Notes: generated from the sequence alone by a model not told the origin. DNA of 64,000 nt from Thiorhodococcus sp. (GCA_029257385.1 JARIBS010000043.1:1-64000); one strand, 5' to 3'. Shown: positions 1 through 11,079, counted from the stretch's first letter. Numbers and translations: made by a program.

Positions 1-383
1 ACAAACTGTCGACTGCATTCTTGACACCGATGATTTTGCTTTCCGGTTGCATTGATTCCATTCTTCACGATTCCGCTTGAGCCACACTTTGGACAATGCA
101 TTGCTAATTATTTATCCTATAGATAAGAGCACTACCAATTTCTGTGCTAGACAGATGCTGCCTAGCACCCACTCCACATTGACCCCGTTCGTCCGCGCGG
201 CTCAGCTACACCCTGGAAATCTCTCGCCAACATTGCTGCTAGGCGCCTCATGCCATCTATTCGCGACGACAAACGCAGTATAGCCCAGCCGTATCAGACA
301 GAAACTGAGTCCCCAACCCGACGCCTTCCGTTGCAATACTGATGGAGACCGGCGGACGGCTTGATATTAGACCCGGTCTGTGA
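1..383. other. No gene recognised at left edge
   Basis: I see no convincing coding region here. The only open frame of any length (about 77-283, plus strand, 68 codons) has low-complexity, unrecognisable translation and no clear ribosome binding site. The base composition is more mixed and AT-richer than the housekeeping genes to the right. Because the Uma2-like gene that follows is missing its front part, this stretch may be replacement DNA brought in by a past rearrangement, but no terminal repeats or transposase motif can be seen. Confidence 0.5.
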
Positions 384-821
384 GTGGGGGCAATTAGAAG
401 CTCATCGTTGAGGTCATCCCAAACCGCGCGCCGTGCGCTCTGGGAGAACAAGCTCCAAGAGAATCGCGAGCCTGAGCTTCACCTTGGAGCGGATATTCTG
501 GTGCCCGATCTCGCTGGCTGGCGGCGCGAGCGGATGCCGACGCTCCCCGAAACCGCCTGGTTCGAACTCGCGCCGGATCGGGCCTGCGAGATCCTGTCGC
601 CCTCGACCGTCAGGATCGACCGGGCGGCCAAGATGCCGCTCTATGCGCGTGAAGGCGTGGCACATCTGTGGCTGGTGGACCCGAATGCATGCACGCTGGA
701 GGTCTATGCACTCCATGACAGCCGACACTGGTTGCTGCTCGATACCCTTAAGGAAGAGGACAGTGTCCGCCAGCCGCCGTTCGACGCCGTTGCGTTTCCA
801 TTGGGGAGTTTATGGGCATAA
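384..821 (+). pseudogene. Uma2-family endonuclease, 5'-truncated
   Basis: The translation from about codon 20 onward matches the Uma2 (DUF820) restriction-endonuclease-like fold that is abundant in cyanobacteria and purple sulfur bacteria. Visible hallmarks are LVPDLAGWRRERMP, CEILSPST, the lysine in the RAAKMPLYAREGV segment and WLVDP, giving the acidic/acidic/lysine active-site set of the PD-(D/E)XK type. Family members are normally 180-200 residues; this one has 145 and lacks the N-terminal helices and the usual segment before the PELHLG strand. The GTG start is only the first in-frame start and has no good ribosome binding site. Most likely a decayed gene whose front was lost. The family's biological role is unknown. 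Confidence 0.7.
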
Positions 822-864
822 TCTTGGCTGTTCCGGAAATACACCGGGCCAGTGGCCAATGGAC

Positions 865-904
865 AAAAAAAATCCCCGTCTTCGACAGAAGACGAGGATT
901 TTTC
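865..904 (-). terminator. Rho-independent terminator of tRNA-Asn
   Basis: Read on the minus strand, a perfect GC-containing stem (ATCCTCGTCTTC class arms, with one G-U type position) closes on a four-base TGTC loop and is followed by a run of eight T. It sits seven bases beyond the 3' CCA of tRNA-Asn, so it should end that transcript. Confidence 0.85.
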
Positions 905-911
905 ACTTGCT

Positions 912-987
912 TGGCTCCCTGGGACGGGCTCGAACCGCCGACCTAGTGATTAACAGTCACCCGCTCTACCAACTGAGCTACCAGGGA
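912..987 (-). tRNA. tRNA-Asn (GTT)
   Basis: The minus strand folds as a 76-nt cloverleaf. The acceptor stem is TCCCTGG paired with CCAGGGA, the D arm carries the usual AGCTCAGTTGGTAGAG, the anticodon loop reads CTGTTAA giving anticodon GTT, and the T arm contains GGTTCGAGCC. The discriminator base is G and the 3' CCA is encoded in the DNA. It has its own upstream promoter and a downstream intrinsic terminator, so it is a single-gene transcription unit. Confidence 0.97.
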
Positions 988-1003
988 ATGTCGTGAGCTA
1001 GGT

Positions 1004-1031
1004 ATTTTAACTGGCTAAACTATTAAGTCAA
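1004..1031 (-). promoter_or_regulatory. Sigma-70 promoter of tRNA-Asn
   Basis: On the minus strand a TTGACT -35 hexamer (1026-1031) is separated by 16 bases from a TAAAAT -10 hexamer (1004-1009). Transcription would begin about 7-10 bases before the mature 5' end of tRNA-Asn at 987, a normal spacing for a tRNA gene. It lies just downstream of the stop codon of the aminotransferase gene. Confidence 0.75.
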
Positions 1032-1048
1032 GACGCCGTGGCTCTGCC

Positions 1049-2233
1049 TCAGCCAGCCACCTTGGCGATCCGGTCCAGCGCCTGCTCCAGGTTCGTGAGG
1101 CTGGTGGCGATGGAGATGCGCGCATGGCCATCAAGACCGAACGCCGATCCGGGCACCAGTGCAACACCGGCCTGTTCGATGAGATACTCGGCCAGCTCCA
1201 GATCGGTGCCGATGCCGTCGATACGCTCGATCAGCCCCTGAACTCGGGGGAAGACGTAGAACGTGCCGTCGGTTGGCAGGCAGTCGATTCCCGGTATCTG
1301 GTTGAGACGCTCAACGACGTAATCATGACGCTCGACGAACGACTTGAGCATGACGCCAATGCACTCCTGCGGCCCTTCCAGCGCAGCCTGAGCCGCGACT
1401 TGGGCGATCGAGTTTGGATTCGACGTGCTCTGCGACTGCACTTTCTTCATCGCCTTGATGACTTCGACGGGGCCGCCAGCATAGCCGATACGCCAGCCGG
1501 TCATCGAGTAAGCCTTGGAGACGCCGTTGAGCACCACGGTGCGCGGCATTAGATCCGGGCAGGCGTTGGCAATATTGACGAAGGGCGTAGCACTCCAGCG
1601 GATGTGCTCGTACATGTCGTCGGTGGCGATCAACACCTTCGGATACTCACGCAAAACCGCTCCGAGCGCCTCCAGCTCTTCGCGGCTGTAGGCCATACCG
1701 GTGGGGTTCGATGGGCTGTTGATCACCATCAGCCGGGTCTTGTCGTTGAGGACGCCCTTGAGCTGCGCAGGCGTGATCTTGAATGACTGGTCCGCGCTGG
1801 CATGCACTAAAACGGGCACGGCGCTCGCGAGTAGCACCATGTCTGGATAGGAGACCCAGAAGGGCGCTGGAATCACGACCTCGTCACCTGGATCGAGATA
1901 TGCCTGGGCAAGATTGAAAAAGCTCTGCTTGCCACCGCAGGAGACCAGAACCTGATCGAGCGCGTACTCCAGAGCGTTGTCCCGCTTGAACTTATCAATG
2001 ACGGCTTGCTTGAGTTCAGTCGTCCCGTCAACGGCGGTGTATTTGGTAAAGCCCGAACGAATCGCCTCGATCGCGGCGGCCTTGATATGATCTGGGGTAT
2101 CGAAGTCGGGTTCTCCGGCCCCAAGCCCAATGACATCTTTGCCCTCCGCACGGAGCGCTTTGGCGCGAGCTGTGATGGCAAGTGTTGCGGAGGGCTTGAT
2201 AGCCTGGACGCGGGCGGCAAGTTTGATGGTCAT
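1049..2233 (-). CDS. aspB: Aspartate aminotransferase, class I (subgroup Ib type)
   Basis: A 394-residue fold-type-I PLP enzyme expected to transfer the amino group between aspartate and 2-oxoglutarate (some relatives also use prephenate) in the cytoplasm. Landmarks are the N-terminal ARAKALRAEGKDVIGLGAGEP block, the NSPSNPTG motif near residues 172-179, Asp206 for the pyridine nitrogen, and SKAYSMTGWRIGY with Lys240 as the Schiff-base lysine. Length is typical of the Ib subgroup found in bacteria and thermophiles. It diverges from uvrB and ends just before the tRNA-Asn promoter. Substrate preference between aspartate and aromatic/prephenate donors cannot be decided from sequence reading alone. 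Confidence 0.93.
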   Translation of the reverse strand: MTIKLAARVQAIKPSATLAITARAKALRAEGKDVIGLGAGEPDFDTPDHIKAAAIEAIRSGFTKYTAVDGTTELKQAVIDKFKRDNALEYALDQVLVSCGGKQSFFNLAQAYLDPGDEVVIPAPFWVSYPDMVLLASAVPVLVHASADQSFKITPAQLKGVLNDKTRLMVINSPSNPTGMAYSREELEALGAVLREYPKVLIATDDMYEHIRWSATPFVNIANACPDLMPRTVVLNGVSKAYSMTGWRIGYAGGPVEVIKAMKKVQSQSTSNPNSIAQVAAQAALEGPQECIGVMLKSFVERHDYVVERLNQIPGIDCLPTDGTFYVFPRVQGLIERIDGIGTDLELAEYLIEQAGVALVPGSAFGLDGHARISIATSLTNLEQALDRIAKVAG

Positions 2234-2348
2234 CGGCGGATGTCTCTAGGTAACTACAAAGTTTGGATGCATGAGGATCGGTCACGAATAATAGCGAATC
2301 GGCTCATTCTCGGCATCTAGATTGAAGCAGGTGTCTTGAGCACCATAG

Positions 2349-2364
2349 GTGCGTCGTGACGCAC
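2349..2364. promoter_or_regulatory. Inverted repeat upstream of uvrB
   Basis: GTGCGTC and GACGCAC form a perfect 7-bp dyad around a 2-base centre, about 35 bases before the uvrB start in the divergent aspB-uvrB spacer. It does not fit the gammaproteobacterial LexA box (CTGT-N8-ACAG), so SOS control is not supported. It could be an operator or chance. Confidence 0.25.
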
Positions 2365-2399
2365 TGCGTCGTGCGGTCTGTTTACGATGAGGATTTTCC

Positions 2400-4405
<2,006 letters not shown>

Positions 4406-4409
<4 letters not shown>

Positions 4410-5200
4410 TCTGGCGCGGGCTAGGCGCCCTGCTCTGCGCCGCGCCCCTGAGCTGCGCGTGCGGTCAGCCGGTCGGCGATACCTGGCAAACCGCGCAGCC
4501 CGTGCATGGCTTTCGGGTCATCGCGAGCTATCCGCATGACACCCGCGCTTTTACCCAAGGCTTGGCCATCCAAGCCGGACAGCTCTACGAAGGGACCGGG
4601 AACTACGGCGCATCCGCGCTCAGACGCGTCGAGCTGACGAGCGGCGCAATTCTCCAAGAGATCCGCCTCCAGCCGAGCCTCTTTGGCGAAGGGATTACGC
4701 TCTGGGGTGAGACCATCGTGCAACTGACCTGGCGCGAACAGCGGGGATTCATCTACGACCGAGACAGCCTGCGGCGACTGCGTAGCTTTCACTTCGACGG
4801 ACAAGGTTGGGGAATTACCCACGACGGGCGTCACTGGATCGCCAGCGACGGCAGCGAGGTGCTGCGCTTTCTCGACCCCGACACCCAGGCGGTCGTGCGT
4901 CGGCTGCGGGTGCTCGACGTGGAGCGGCCGGTGCCGTATCTCAATGAGCTGGAATACATCAAGGGCCGAATCTGGGCCAATATCTGGCACAGCGACATGA
5001 TCGCTCAGATCGATCCCACCACCGGGCAGGTCGATGCCTATCTCGACCTTGGCGGACTCTATCCGCACGCCAAGCGCACGGATCCACAGCAGGTGCTCAA
5101 CGGCATCGCCTACGACACGGCCTCGGATCGATTATTCGTCACCGGAAAGCACTGGCCGCGACTCTATGAGATCGCGGTGGTGCCCGAACGGGCACGCTGA
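4406..5200 (+). CDS. Glutaminyl-peptide cyclotransferase (glutamine cyclotransferase family)
   Basis: A 264-residue protein of the plant/bacterial glutamine cyclotransferase family (five-bladed beta-propeller), which converts N-terminal glutamine to pyroglutamate. Typical stretches are [37 protein letters not shown] and VLNGIAYD. The first 20 residues form a hydrophobic export signal with a cysteine (PLSCACG) that might be lipidated, so a periplasmic location is likely. Translation starts at a TTG overlapping the uvrB stop codon (TTGA), indicating translational coupling. The link to uvrB is probably only positional. The family assignment is firm; the physiological substrate is unknown. Confidence 0.88.
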
Positions 5201-5221
5201 CTGATCGGGAGCTGGAGCTGG

Positions 5222-5821
5222 CTACTCGGGGCAGACCAGCATCTCGATGACCTCACACATGAAGTGCCCCAGCACGAGATGCAGCTCTTGGATGCGCGGG
5301 GTTTCCCGTGATGGAACTGCAAGCACCAAATCGACGGCTTTGGGGAGATCGGCGTGTCTGGCGCCAGTGAGCAGCACACTCGTCACCTCGCGCTCGGCCG
5401 CGACCGTGAGTGCGCGCAGGATGTTCGGCGAGCGCCCGCTGGTGGAGAGCGCCCAGAGCACATCGCCTGGACGCGCCAGTGCACCGAGCTGCCGGGCGAA
5501 GACCTCGTCGAAGGAGAAATCATTGGCCACCGCGCTGGTCGCGCTGGTGTCGAAACCCAATGCAATGGCGGGCAGGGCACGACGGTTTTTGTTGGCGAAC
5601 GGGCCGATTAGCTCGCCGCTCAGATGCGTCGCCTCGCCGGCGCTGCCGCCGTTGCCGCAGATAAAGAGGGTGCCGCCCTGGATGATGGCATCGGCCGTCG
5701 CCGTGGCCGCCGCGAGGGTTGCCGAGAGAAGTTGCGCATCTTCTGCAACCGCCTCGATCAACGCCTTGGTTGCGCCAAGCCGACTGGTCAGCAGTGCGGC
5801 CAGATCCGAGCGATTAATCAT
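5222..5821 (-). CDS. gmhA: Phosphoheptose isomerase (sedoheptulose 7-phosphate isomerase)
   Basis: A 199-residue single SIS-domain protein. GmhA converts sedoheptulose 7-phosphate to D-glycero-D-manno-heptose 7-phosphate, the first step to ADP-heptose for the lipopolysaccharide core. The phosphate loop CGNGGSAGE lies at residues 55-63, the second loop is STSGRSPN, and the catalytic pair is represented by Glu70 (LSGELIG) and His181 (RIQELHLVLGH). The paralogue DiaA, a DnaA-binding replication regulator, has the same fold; here both catalytic residues are kept, which favours GmhA. hldE, which acts two steps later, is in the same window at 13962. Convergent with the cyclotransferase gene. Confidence 0.85.
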   Translation of the reverse strand: MINRSDLAALLTSRLGATKALIEAVAEDAQLLSATLAAATATADAIIQGGTLFICGNGGSAGEATHLSGELIGPFANKNRRALPAIALGFDTSATSAVANDFSFDEVFARQLGALARPGDVLWALSTSGRSPNILRALTVAAEREVTSVLLTGARHADLPKAVDLVLAVPSRETPRIQELHLVLGHFMCEVIEMLVCPE

Positions 5822-5858
5822 CTAAAAACACACCGACTCCCTCAACTCGGACCGGACC

Positions 5859-7742
5859 TCAGTTGCTCAGCTTGGGGCCAGAGCGAGGTTCGCGTTTGGA
5901 TGGCTTGACATCTTTTCTGCTCGACGAGTGGCGCGCTGCGCCACTCTCGCCACCCGGACGGCGCATGCCAGCGGCATGCCGCGGCTTGGCCTGACTTGGT
6001 CTGGAGTCGCCCTCAGCCAGAGAGATGCGCAACGGCTGACCACAGACGAACACGCGCTTGAGATGATTGAAAATCTCGCTTGGAATGCCACTGGGGAGAT
6101 CGACGACGGAATGGTCGTCGGCAATCTCGATGCGGCCGATATAGCGACCATCGAGTCCGGTTTCATTGGCAATGGCACCCACAATCTCGCGTGGTGATAC
6201 ACCATGCTGATAACCCACCTCAATGCGGTAACTGGCCAGATCGCCGTCGTCGCGGCGTCCTTGCGGGCGTGGCCGATCTTCGCTGCCTCCCGGCGCACCA
6301 CGGCTTGGATTCCAATCGCCACCGCCACCGCCGGCGCGATCACGTCCACGGCTAGATGGGCGTTGAGCGCGTTCTGGGCGCGAGTCCAGCCGGTCGCGCC
6401 GGGGTGGCCGCGCCACCTCCTCCTTGATATCGAGCGGACGCTCGCGCTGGCTCAGATAGGCCAGCGCGGCGGCGATATCCATCATTTCGATCTCTTGCTC
6501 TTGGCTGATGCGCGCCAGCAGACGATAGAAAAAGTCGAGGTCCTGCTCGGCGAGTGTTTTGGTCAGCTCCTCGGTGAAGCGATCGACGCGCGACTCACTG
6601 AGCGCAGCCGCAGATGGCGGGTCCATGGCCGGCACTTGGCGCCGGATGGTCCGCTCAATGGCGCGCAGCAGGCCACGCTCACGCGGCTCGACGAACAGGA
6701 TCGCGCGCCCGGCTCGGCCCGCCCGCCCGGTACGCCCGATGCGATGGACATAGGCCGAGGGATCGGTGGGAATGTCGTAGTTGACGACATGGCTGATACG
6801 CTCGACGTCCAGCCCGCGAGCCGCTACATCAGTGGCCACCAGAATATCGAGCTGTCCCTGCTTGAGCCGCTCGACGGTGCGCTCGCGCATCTCCTGATTC
6901 ATGTCGCCATTGAGCGCCTCGGCCGCGAAGCCGTGCGCCTTGAGCTTGTCGGCCAACTCAGCCGTGGCGTTTTTGGTGCGCACGAAGATCAACATGGCGT
7001 CGAAGGGTTCGAGTTCCAGCACCCGCGTCAGTACATCGAGCTTATGGAAGCGCGTCACGACGCAGTGATGCTGATCGATGGTGTCGACGGTCTCCGAGCT
7101 TGAGGCGATGCGCACCTCGACCGGATTGGTGAGCCGCTTCTGGGCGACCCGGCGGATGGCCTGCGGCATGGTCGCCGAGAAGAGTGCGACCTGGCGCTCG
7201 GGCGGGGCCTGGTCGAAGATCCAGTCGATATCCTCCGCAAAGCCCATGTTAAGCATCTCGTCGGCCTCGTCCAGCACCAGGGTGCGGATACCATCCAGCG
7301 GCAGGGTGCCGCGACGGATGTGGTCCATCACCCGGCCTGGCGTACCGACGATCACCTGCGGATTGCGTCTGAGCTGACCGAGTTGAAGCCCATAGGCCTG
7401 GCCGCCGTAGATCGGCAGGATCTGAAAGTTCTTGAGATGACGCGCGTAGTCCTGAAATGCCTCCGCGACCTGGAGTGCCAACTCACGGGTTGGGGTCAGG
7501 ACCAGCACTTGAGGATGTCTGATATCCGGGTCGATGCGGCTGAGCAGTGGCAGGGCGAAGGCAGCGGTCTTACCGGTGCCGGTTTGGGCTTGGCCGAGCA
7601 GATCGCGGCCCTCTAGCAGATGGGGAATGCATTGACTTTGAATGGCCGTCGGCGACTCGTAACCGAGATCCTCAATGGCTTGAGCGATAGCGGGAGCAAG
7701 ACCGAGCGCGTCGAAGCCGGTGCTCGTGTCGGGGGTTTCCAT
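5859..7742 (-). CDS. deaD: DEAD-box ATP-dependent RNA helicase
   Basis: A 627-residue RNA helicase of the DeaD/CsdA type, involved in ribosome assembly and mRNA decay, especially in the cold. Motifs from the chosen start: Q motif (about residues 10-38), Walker A AQTGTGKT (52-59), PTRELALQV, TPGRVMDH, VLDEADEML, SAT, and helicase C motifs ATDVAARGLDVE and HRIGRTGRAGR. A basic, arginine/glycine-rich linker leads to a DbpA-type RNA-binding domain (YRIEVGYQHGVSPREIVG onward) and a basic tail. An in-frame start at 7844 exists but its extra 34 residues look non-conserved; METPDTSTGF at 7742 gives the same length as E. coli DeaD. The leader carries a palindrome (7827-7845). Confidence 0.95.
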   Translation of the reverse strand: METPDTSTGFDALGLAPAIAQAIEDLGYESPTAIQSQCIPHLLEGRDLLGQAQTGTGKTAAFALPLLSRIDPDIRHPQVLVLTPTRELALQVAEAFQDYARHLKNFQILPIYGGQAYGLQLGQLRRNPQVIVGTPGRVMDHIRRGTLPLDGIRTLVLDEADEMLNMGFAEDIDWIFDQAPPERQVALFSATMPQAIRRVAQKRLTNPVEVRIASSSETVDTIDQHHCVVTRFHKLDVLTRVLELEPFDAMLIFVRTKNATAELADKLKAHGFAAEALNGDMNQEMRERTVERLKQGQLDILVATDVAARGLDVERISHVVNYDIPTDPSAYVHRIGRTGRAGRAGRAILFVEPRERGLLRAIERTIRRQVPAMDPPSAAALSESRVDRFTEELTKTLAEQDLDFFYRLLARISQEQEIEMMDIAAALAYLSQRERPLDIKEEVARPPRRDRLDSRPERAQRPSSRGRDRAGGGGGDWNPSRGAPGGSEDRPRPQGRRDDGDLASYRIEVGYQHGVSPREIVGAIANETGLDGRYIGRIEIADDHSVVDLPSGIPSEIFNHLKRVFVCGQPLRISLAEGDSRPSQAKPRHAAGMRRPGGESGAARHSSSRKDVKPSKREPRSGPKLSN

Positions 7743-7826
7743 GGTGGGGCCTCTCGAAGGAGATGTTCGCGCCCCAGTGGAAGACCGGCAGGACCGTCTT
7801 GAGAGAGGTCGCGAAAGTAACAGAGT

Positions 7827-7845
7827 ATTGTCAATGATTGACAAT
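7827..7845. promoter_or_regulatory. Perfect 9-bp palindrome in deaD/aarF divergent region
   Basis: ATTGTCAAT and ATTGACAAT flank a single G, making a 19-bp perfect dyad. A further near-copy of the half-site (TGTCAATCATT) lies at 7874-7884, 45 bases away. The dyad is upstream of the chosen deaD start and between divergent genes. The form is typical of a dimeric repressor operator, but it matches neither a canonical FNR nor CRP site exactly. Confidence 0.45.
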
Positions 7846-7988
7846 GCACGCGCAAGTAATATCCAAATTTATCTGTCAATCATTATGGGGCGATACCCGA
7901 GCACACGGCTTGCGCTCTTCGTCCGGTGGCACCAGATCACGCCACAGCCTAATTATCGTACGAACTCAACGTCATTGCAGGAAATCCC

Positions 7989-9317
7989 ATGCCACAACCA
8001 CCGAAGTCAGGCGGCATCGCCGTTCCAAGTAAACGACTGAGCCGCCTCTGGCATCTGGGGCGCGCGACCGGCGATCTCGCCGCCGGGATCGGGGTCAAGG
8101 GTCTCATCGACCTCGCCCGCAACCGTGGCGGGGCACAGCCCGCGCGCATCCAGCTCTCGGCCGAGCACACCCGCCGCTTCACCAACCGGCTCGCGCACAT
8201 GCGTGGAGCGGTGATGAAGATGGGACAACTCATGTCCATGGACGGCTCCGACATCTTCACACCGGAAGCGGCCGAGATCATGGGCACACTCAGAGATCGC
8301 GCCGAGCAGATGCCTTTGAGCCAGCTCGCGCATGTTTTAGAGATAGAATACGGTGGCGATTGGAACAAGCGTTTCAAGCGTTTTGACTTCACCCCCATCG
8401 CTTCGGCCTCGATCGGTCAGGTCCACCGCGCCGAGACTCGCGATGGGCGCAGCCTCGCGCTCAAGATCCAGTTCCCCGGCGTGCGCGAGAGCATCGACAG
8501 CGACATCAATAACCTGGCCTTTATCGGGCGTTCGTTCGGTATGGCGCCAAAAGGGCTGGACATCAACCCGTTTCTCGATGAGGCGCGCCGCCAGCTCCAC
8601 CGCGAGGCCGATTATGACGCCGAGGCGGATGCATTCGATGCTTATCGCGTCCAGGTCGGCGAGGATGAGGATTTTTTCATTCCCACCGTCCACCGTGATC
8701 TGACCACCCGCAACATTCTGGCGATGGATTTCGCCGAGGGTGTCTCGGTCGACCGTCTGGCCGGTCCCGACTATCGCCGCGCCGAGCGCGACCGTGCAGC
8801 CAGCCTGCTGATGCGCCTGACACTGCGCGAGCTGTTCGAGTTTGGCCTGGTCCAGACCGACCCGAACTTCGGCAACTATCTCTACGACGCCGCCAGCGGT
8901 CGCATCGTGCTGCTGGACTTCGGCGCGACCAAAACCGTGTCACCTGCGCTGGTGGAGCAGTTTCGCGCCCTTGCCAAGGCCGCGATGGCCAATGACCGTG
9001 ACGGGATGCGCGCCGCGTGCGTGGCGCTTGGCTATGTCGGGGAAAACGACCCGCGCGAACATATCGATGCCATGCTCAATCTGCTTGAGATGTCCGCCGA
9101 ACCCATGCGGCACCAGGGCCATTACGATTTCGGCGCATCGGATTTGTTCGAGCGGGTCTATCATCGCGGCCGCGAGCTATTCCAATCGGGCGTCTTCAGC
9201 ACCGCGCCAGATGCCGAAACCATGTTCCTGCATCGCAAGTTCATGGGTTCGTTCATGACCTCACGGCGACTGCGCGCACGGGTCAATCTCGCCGAGATGG
9301 CGCACGACTGCATCTAA
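7989..9317 (+). CDS. ABC1/UbiB (AarF) family atypical kinase-like protein
   Basis: A 442-residue member of the ADCK/UbiB atypical kinase family. Visible signatures are the inhibitory KxGQ motif (KMGQLMSMD, residues 77-80 onward), the alanine-rich loop ASASIGQVHRAE that replaces the glycine-rich loop, VHRDLTTRNILAMDF, QTDPNFGNYL (metal-binding DPN) and LLDFGATK. It lacks the two C-terminal transmembrane helices of true UbiB, so it is one of the soluble paralogues that are common beside UbiB and may act in quinone or lipid metabolism. An AGGA ribosome binding site precedes the ATG. Not in an obvious operon. Confidence 0.85.
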   Translation: MPQPPKSGGIAVPSKRLSRLWHLGRATGDLAAGIGVKGLIDLARNRGGAQPARIQLSAEHTRRFTNRLAHMRGAVMKMGQLMSMDGSDIFTPEAAEIMGTLRDRAEQMPLSQLAHVLEIEYGGDWNKRFKRFDFTPIASASIGQVHRAETRDGRSLALKIQFPGVRESIDSDINNLAFIGRSFGMAPKGLDINPFLDEARRQLHREADYDAEADAFDAYRVQVGEDEDFFIPTVHRDLTTRNILAMDFAEGVSVDRLAGPDYRRAERDRAASLLMRLTLRELFEFGLVQTDPNFGNYLYDAASGRIVLLDFGATKTVSPALVEQFRALAKAAMANDRDGMRAACVALGYVGENDPREHIDAMLNLLEMSAEPMRHQGHYDFGASDLFERVYHRGRELFQSGVFSTAPDAETMFLHRKFMGSFMTSRRLRARVNLAEMAHDCI

Positions 9318-9378
9318 ATCCGCGTCAGCACACTGCACAAGCAGCACACGGCGAGCCGGAACTTGTTAAAGTCCGACA

Positions 9379-11079
9379 ATGGAATTGCAGAGTTTTATCT
9401 TCTCCGCCATCGTGCTGCTGACCGCGGCGGCGCTTGCCGTCGCGCTCTTTAAGCATCTCGGACTCGGCGCCATCCTTGGGCTTTTGGTCGCGGGGATCGC
9501 CGTGGGTCCGCATTCCATTGGCCCTTATGTCACGACCCACGTCGATGATGTGCGCAATTTCACCGAGCTGGGGGTGGTGCTGCTGCTGTTTATGATCGGC
9601 CTGGAAATGCAGCCCAAGCGACTCTGGGCGCTGCGCCGGGAGGTCTTCGGCTTGGGGACGGTGCAGATTCTGCTCTGTGGGCTCGGTATCGCGGTCTATA
9701 TCTCGTTCTATCAGACCTCCTGGCAGGCCGCGCTCATCATCGGGCTGACCATGGCCCTGTCCTCCACTGCGCTGGTCATGCAGCTGCTGCAAGAGCGCGG
9801 GGAGCTTGCGACCCGTCACGGTACCAGCGCATTCGCCATTCTGCTGATGCAGGACTTGGCCGTAGTACCGATGCTGGCGATCGTGCCGCTGCTCTCGGAT
9901 CTCGCCTCGTCCACGGCCGAGACGTCGTTCGTCCAGCAACTCCTCACGGTTGTCGGTCTCATTACGCTGGTCATGGTCCTCGGGCGCTATATCGTCCCCT
10001 TCGCACTGGAGCGTCTGCTGCGCCAGAACAATCGCGAAGCCTTCGCGCTGGTCATCATGCTGGCGGTCTTCCTGGCCGCTTGGGCGATGCACAAGGCCGG
10101 ACTGTCGATGGCGCTCGGGGCCTTTATGATGGGGATGCTGCTCTCGACCTCGCGCTTCAGTTTTCAGATCCAGGCGCATGTCGAACCCTTCAAGGGTCTG
10201 CTGATGAGCCTGTTCTTCGTGGCCGTGGGCATGTCCATCGATCTGCCCGCAATCGCCGCTCAGCCCTTGCTGCTCGCACAGCATGTGGTGGTCATCGTCG
10301 CCATCAAGCTGATCGTGCTGTTTGTGATCTCGCTGCTGTTTGGGCTGTCGCGCGGGGTTGCGACCAGGGTCGCCTTCTTGCTCGCTCAGAACGGTGAGTT
10401 CGGTTTTGTGCTGTTTGGCTTCGCCAAGTCCATGGGTGTCATCGACGACGCAACTTTCGTCATCGCCGTGAGCGTGATTTCGGTCAGCATGCTGCTGACT
10501 CCGCTGCTGGTGCGCATCGGCGACGATCTGGCGCGCCGTGCCGAGCGGCGCAAGAAGATGCCCGATGTGCTCGATTTAGAGTCGAGCGGCACACGGCCTG
10601 GCGCAAGGGTGGTCATCGCCGGTTACGGGCGGGTGGGCCATACCATCGCAACCCTGTTGGAGGTCAACCAGATTCCTTTCATCGCCTTCGACACCAATCC
10701 GGTCAACGTCGAGTCCGGCGTGCGCGACGGCCGCGCCGTCTACTACGGCGATATCGGCGATATGGAGTTACTCACGGCCGCGCGGGTCGGGAACGCCTCG
10801 TTGGTGATCCTGACCATCGATCACGGCCCTACCGCAATGCGCGCGGTCTCGCATATCCGCACTGCCTATCCGCACGTTCAGGTGATCGCCCGCGCGCGTG
10901 ATCTCGAAGCCTGCGGCAGCCTGATTCGCGCCGGTGCCACCCGCGCCTACCCCGAGACTATCGAGAGTAGCCTGCGTTTGGGCGCGGAGGCGCTGGAGAT
11001 GCTCGGGATCTCGACCGAGGAGGTCGACGACTTACTGAAAGGCGTACGCGGCCAGAACTACGCCCAAGTGATCGAATAA
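9379..11079 (+). CDS. CPA2 monovalent cation:proton antiporter with RCK domain (Kef-like)
   Basis: A 566-residue inner-membrane protein. Residues 1 to about 375 contain roughly 12 hydrophobic helices of the Na+/H+ exchanger fold, including GIAVGPHSIG, LLLFMIGLEM and LMQDLAVVPMLAIVPLL, where the aspartate is the ion-binding residue. Residues about 405-520 form a TrkA-N/RCK nucleotide-binding domain beginning VVIAGYGRVGHTIATLL. The arrangement is that of KefB/KefC and YbaL: potassium or sodium efflux gated by a cytosolic ligand. A KefF/KefG ancillary oxidoreductase is not adjacent, so glutathione gating is not supported by context. Exact ion specificity cannot be given. Confidence 0.88.
   Translation: MELQSFIFSAIVLLTAAALAVALFKHLGLGAILGLLVAGIAVGPHSIGPYVTTHVDDVRNFTELGVVLLLFMIGLEMQPKRLWALRREVFGLGTVQILLCGLGIAVYISFYQTSWQAALIIGLTMALSSTALVMQLLQERGELATRHGTSAFAILLMQDLAVVPMLAIVPLLSDLASSTAETSFVQQLLTVVGLITLVMVLGRYIVPFALERLLRQNNREAFALVIMLAVFLAAWAMHKAGLSMALGAFMMGMLLSTSRFSFQIQAHVEPFKGLLMSLFFVAVGMSIDLPAIAAQPLLLAQHVVVIVAIKLIVLFVISLLFGLSRGVATRVAFLLAQNGEFGFVLFGFAKSMGVIDDATFVIAVSVISVSMLLTPLLVRIGDDLARRAERRKKMPDVLDLESSGTRPGARVVIAGYGRVGHTIATLLEVNQIPFIAFDTNPVNVESGVRDGRAVYYGDIGDMELLTAARVGNASLVILTIDHGPTAMRAVSHIRTAYPHVQVIARARDLEACGSLIRAGATRAYPETIESSLRLGAEALEMLGISTEEVDDLLKGVRGQNYAQVIE

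Noticed and set aside
77-283. 68-codon frame near the left edge
   Set aside because: Unstructured translation and no initiation signal.
2349-2364. SOS (LexA) box for uvrB
   Set aside because: The dyad present does not contain CTGT and ACAG half-sites at the right spacing.
7743-7844. Upstream start for deaD adding 34 residues
   Set aside because: The added residues are Ser/Arg-rich and unlike DeaD N-termini, and the start overlaps the palindrome; ATG 7742 gives the family length.
9325-10284. 319-codon open frame on the minus strand
   Set aside because: It lies entirely antisense to the antiporter gene and its translation is low-complexity His/Gln/Arg/Asp-rich, typical of a GC-rich shadow frame.
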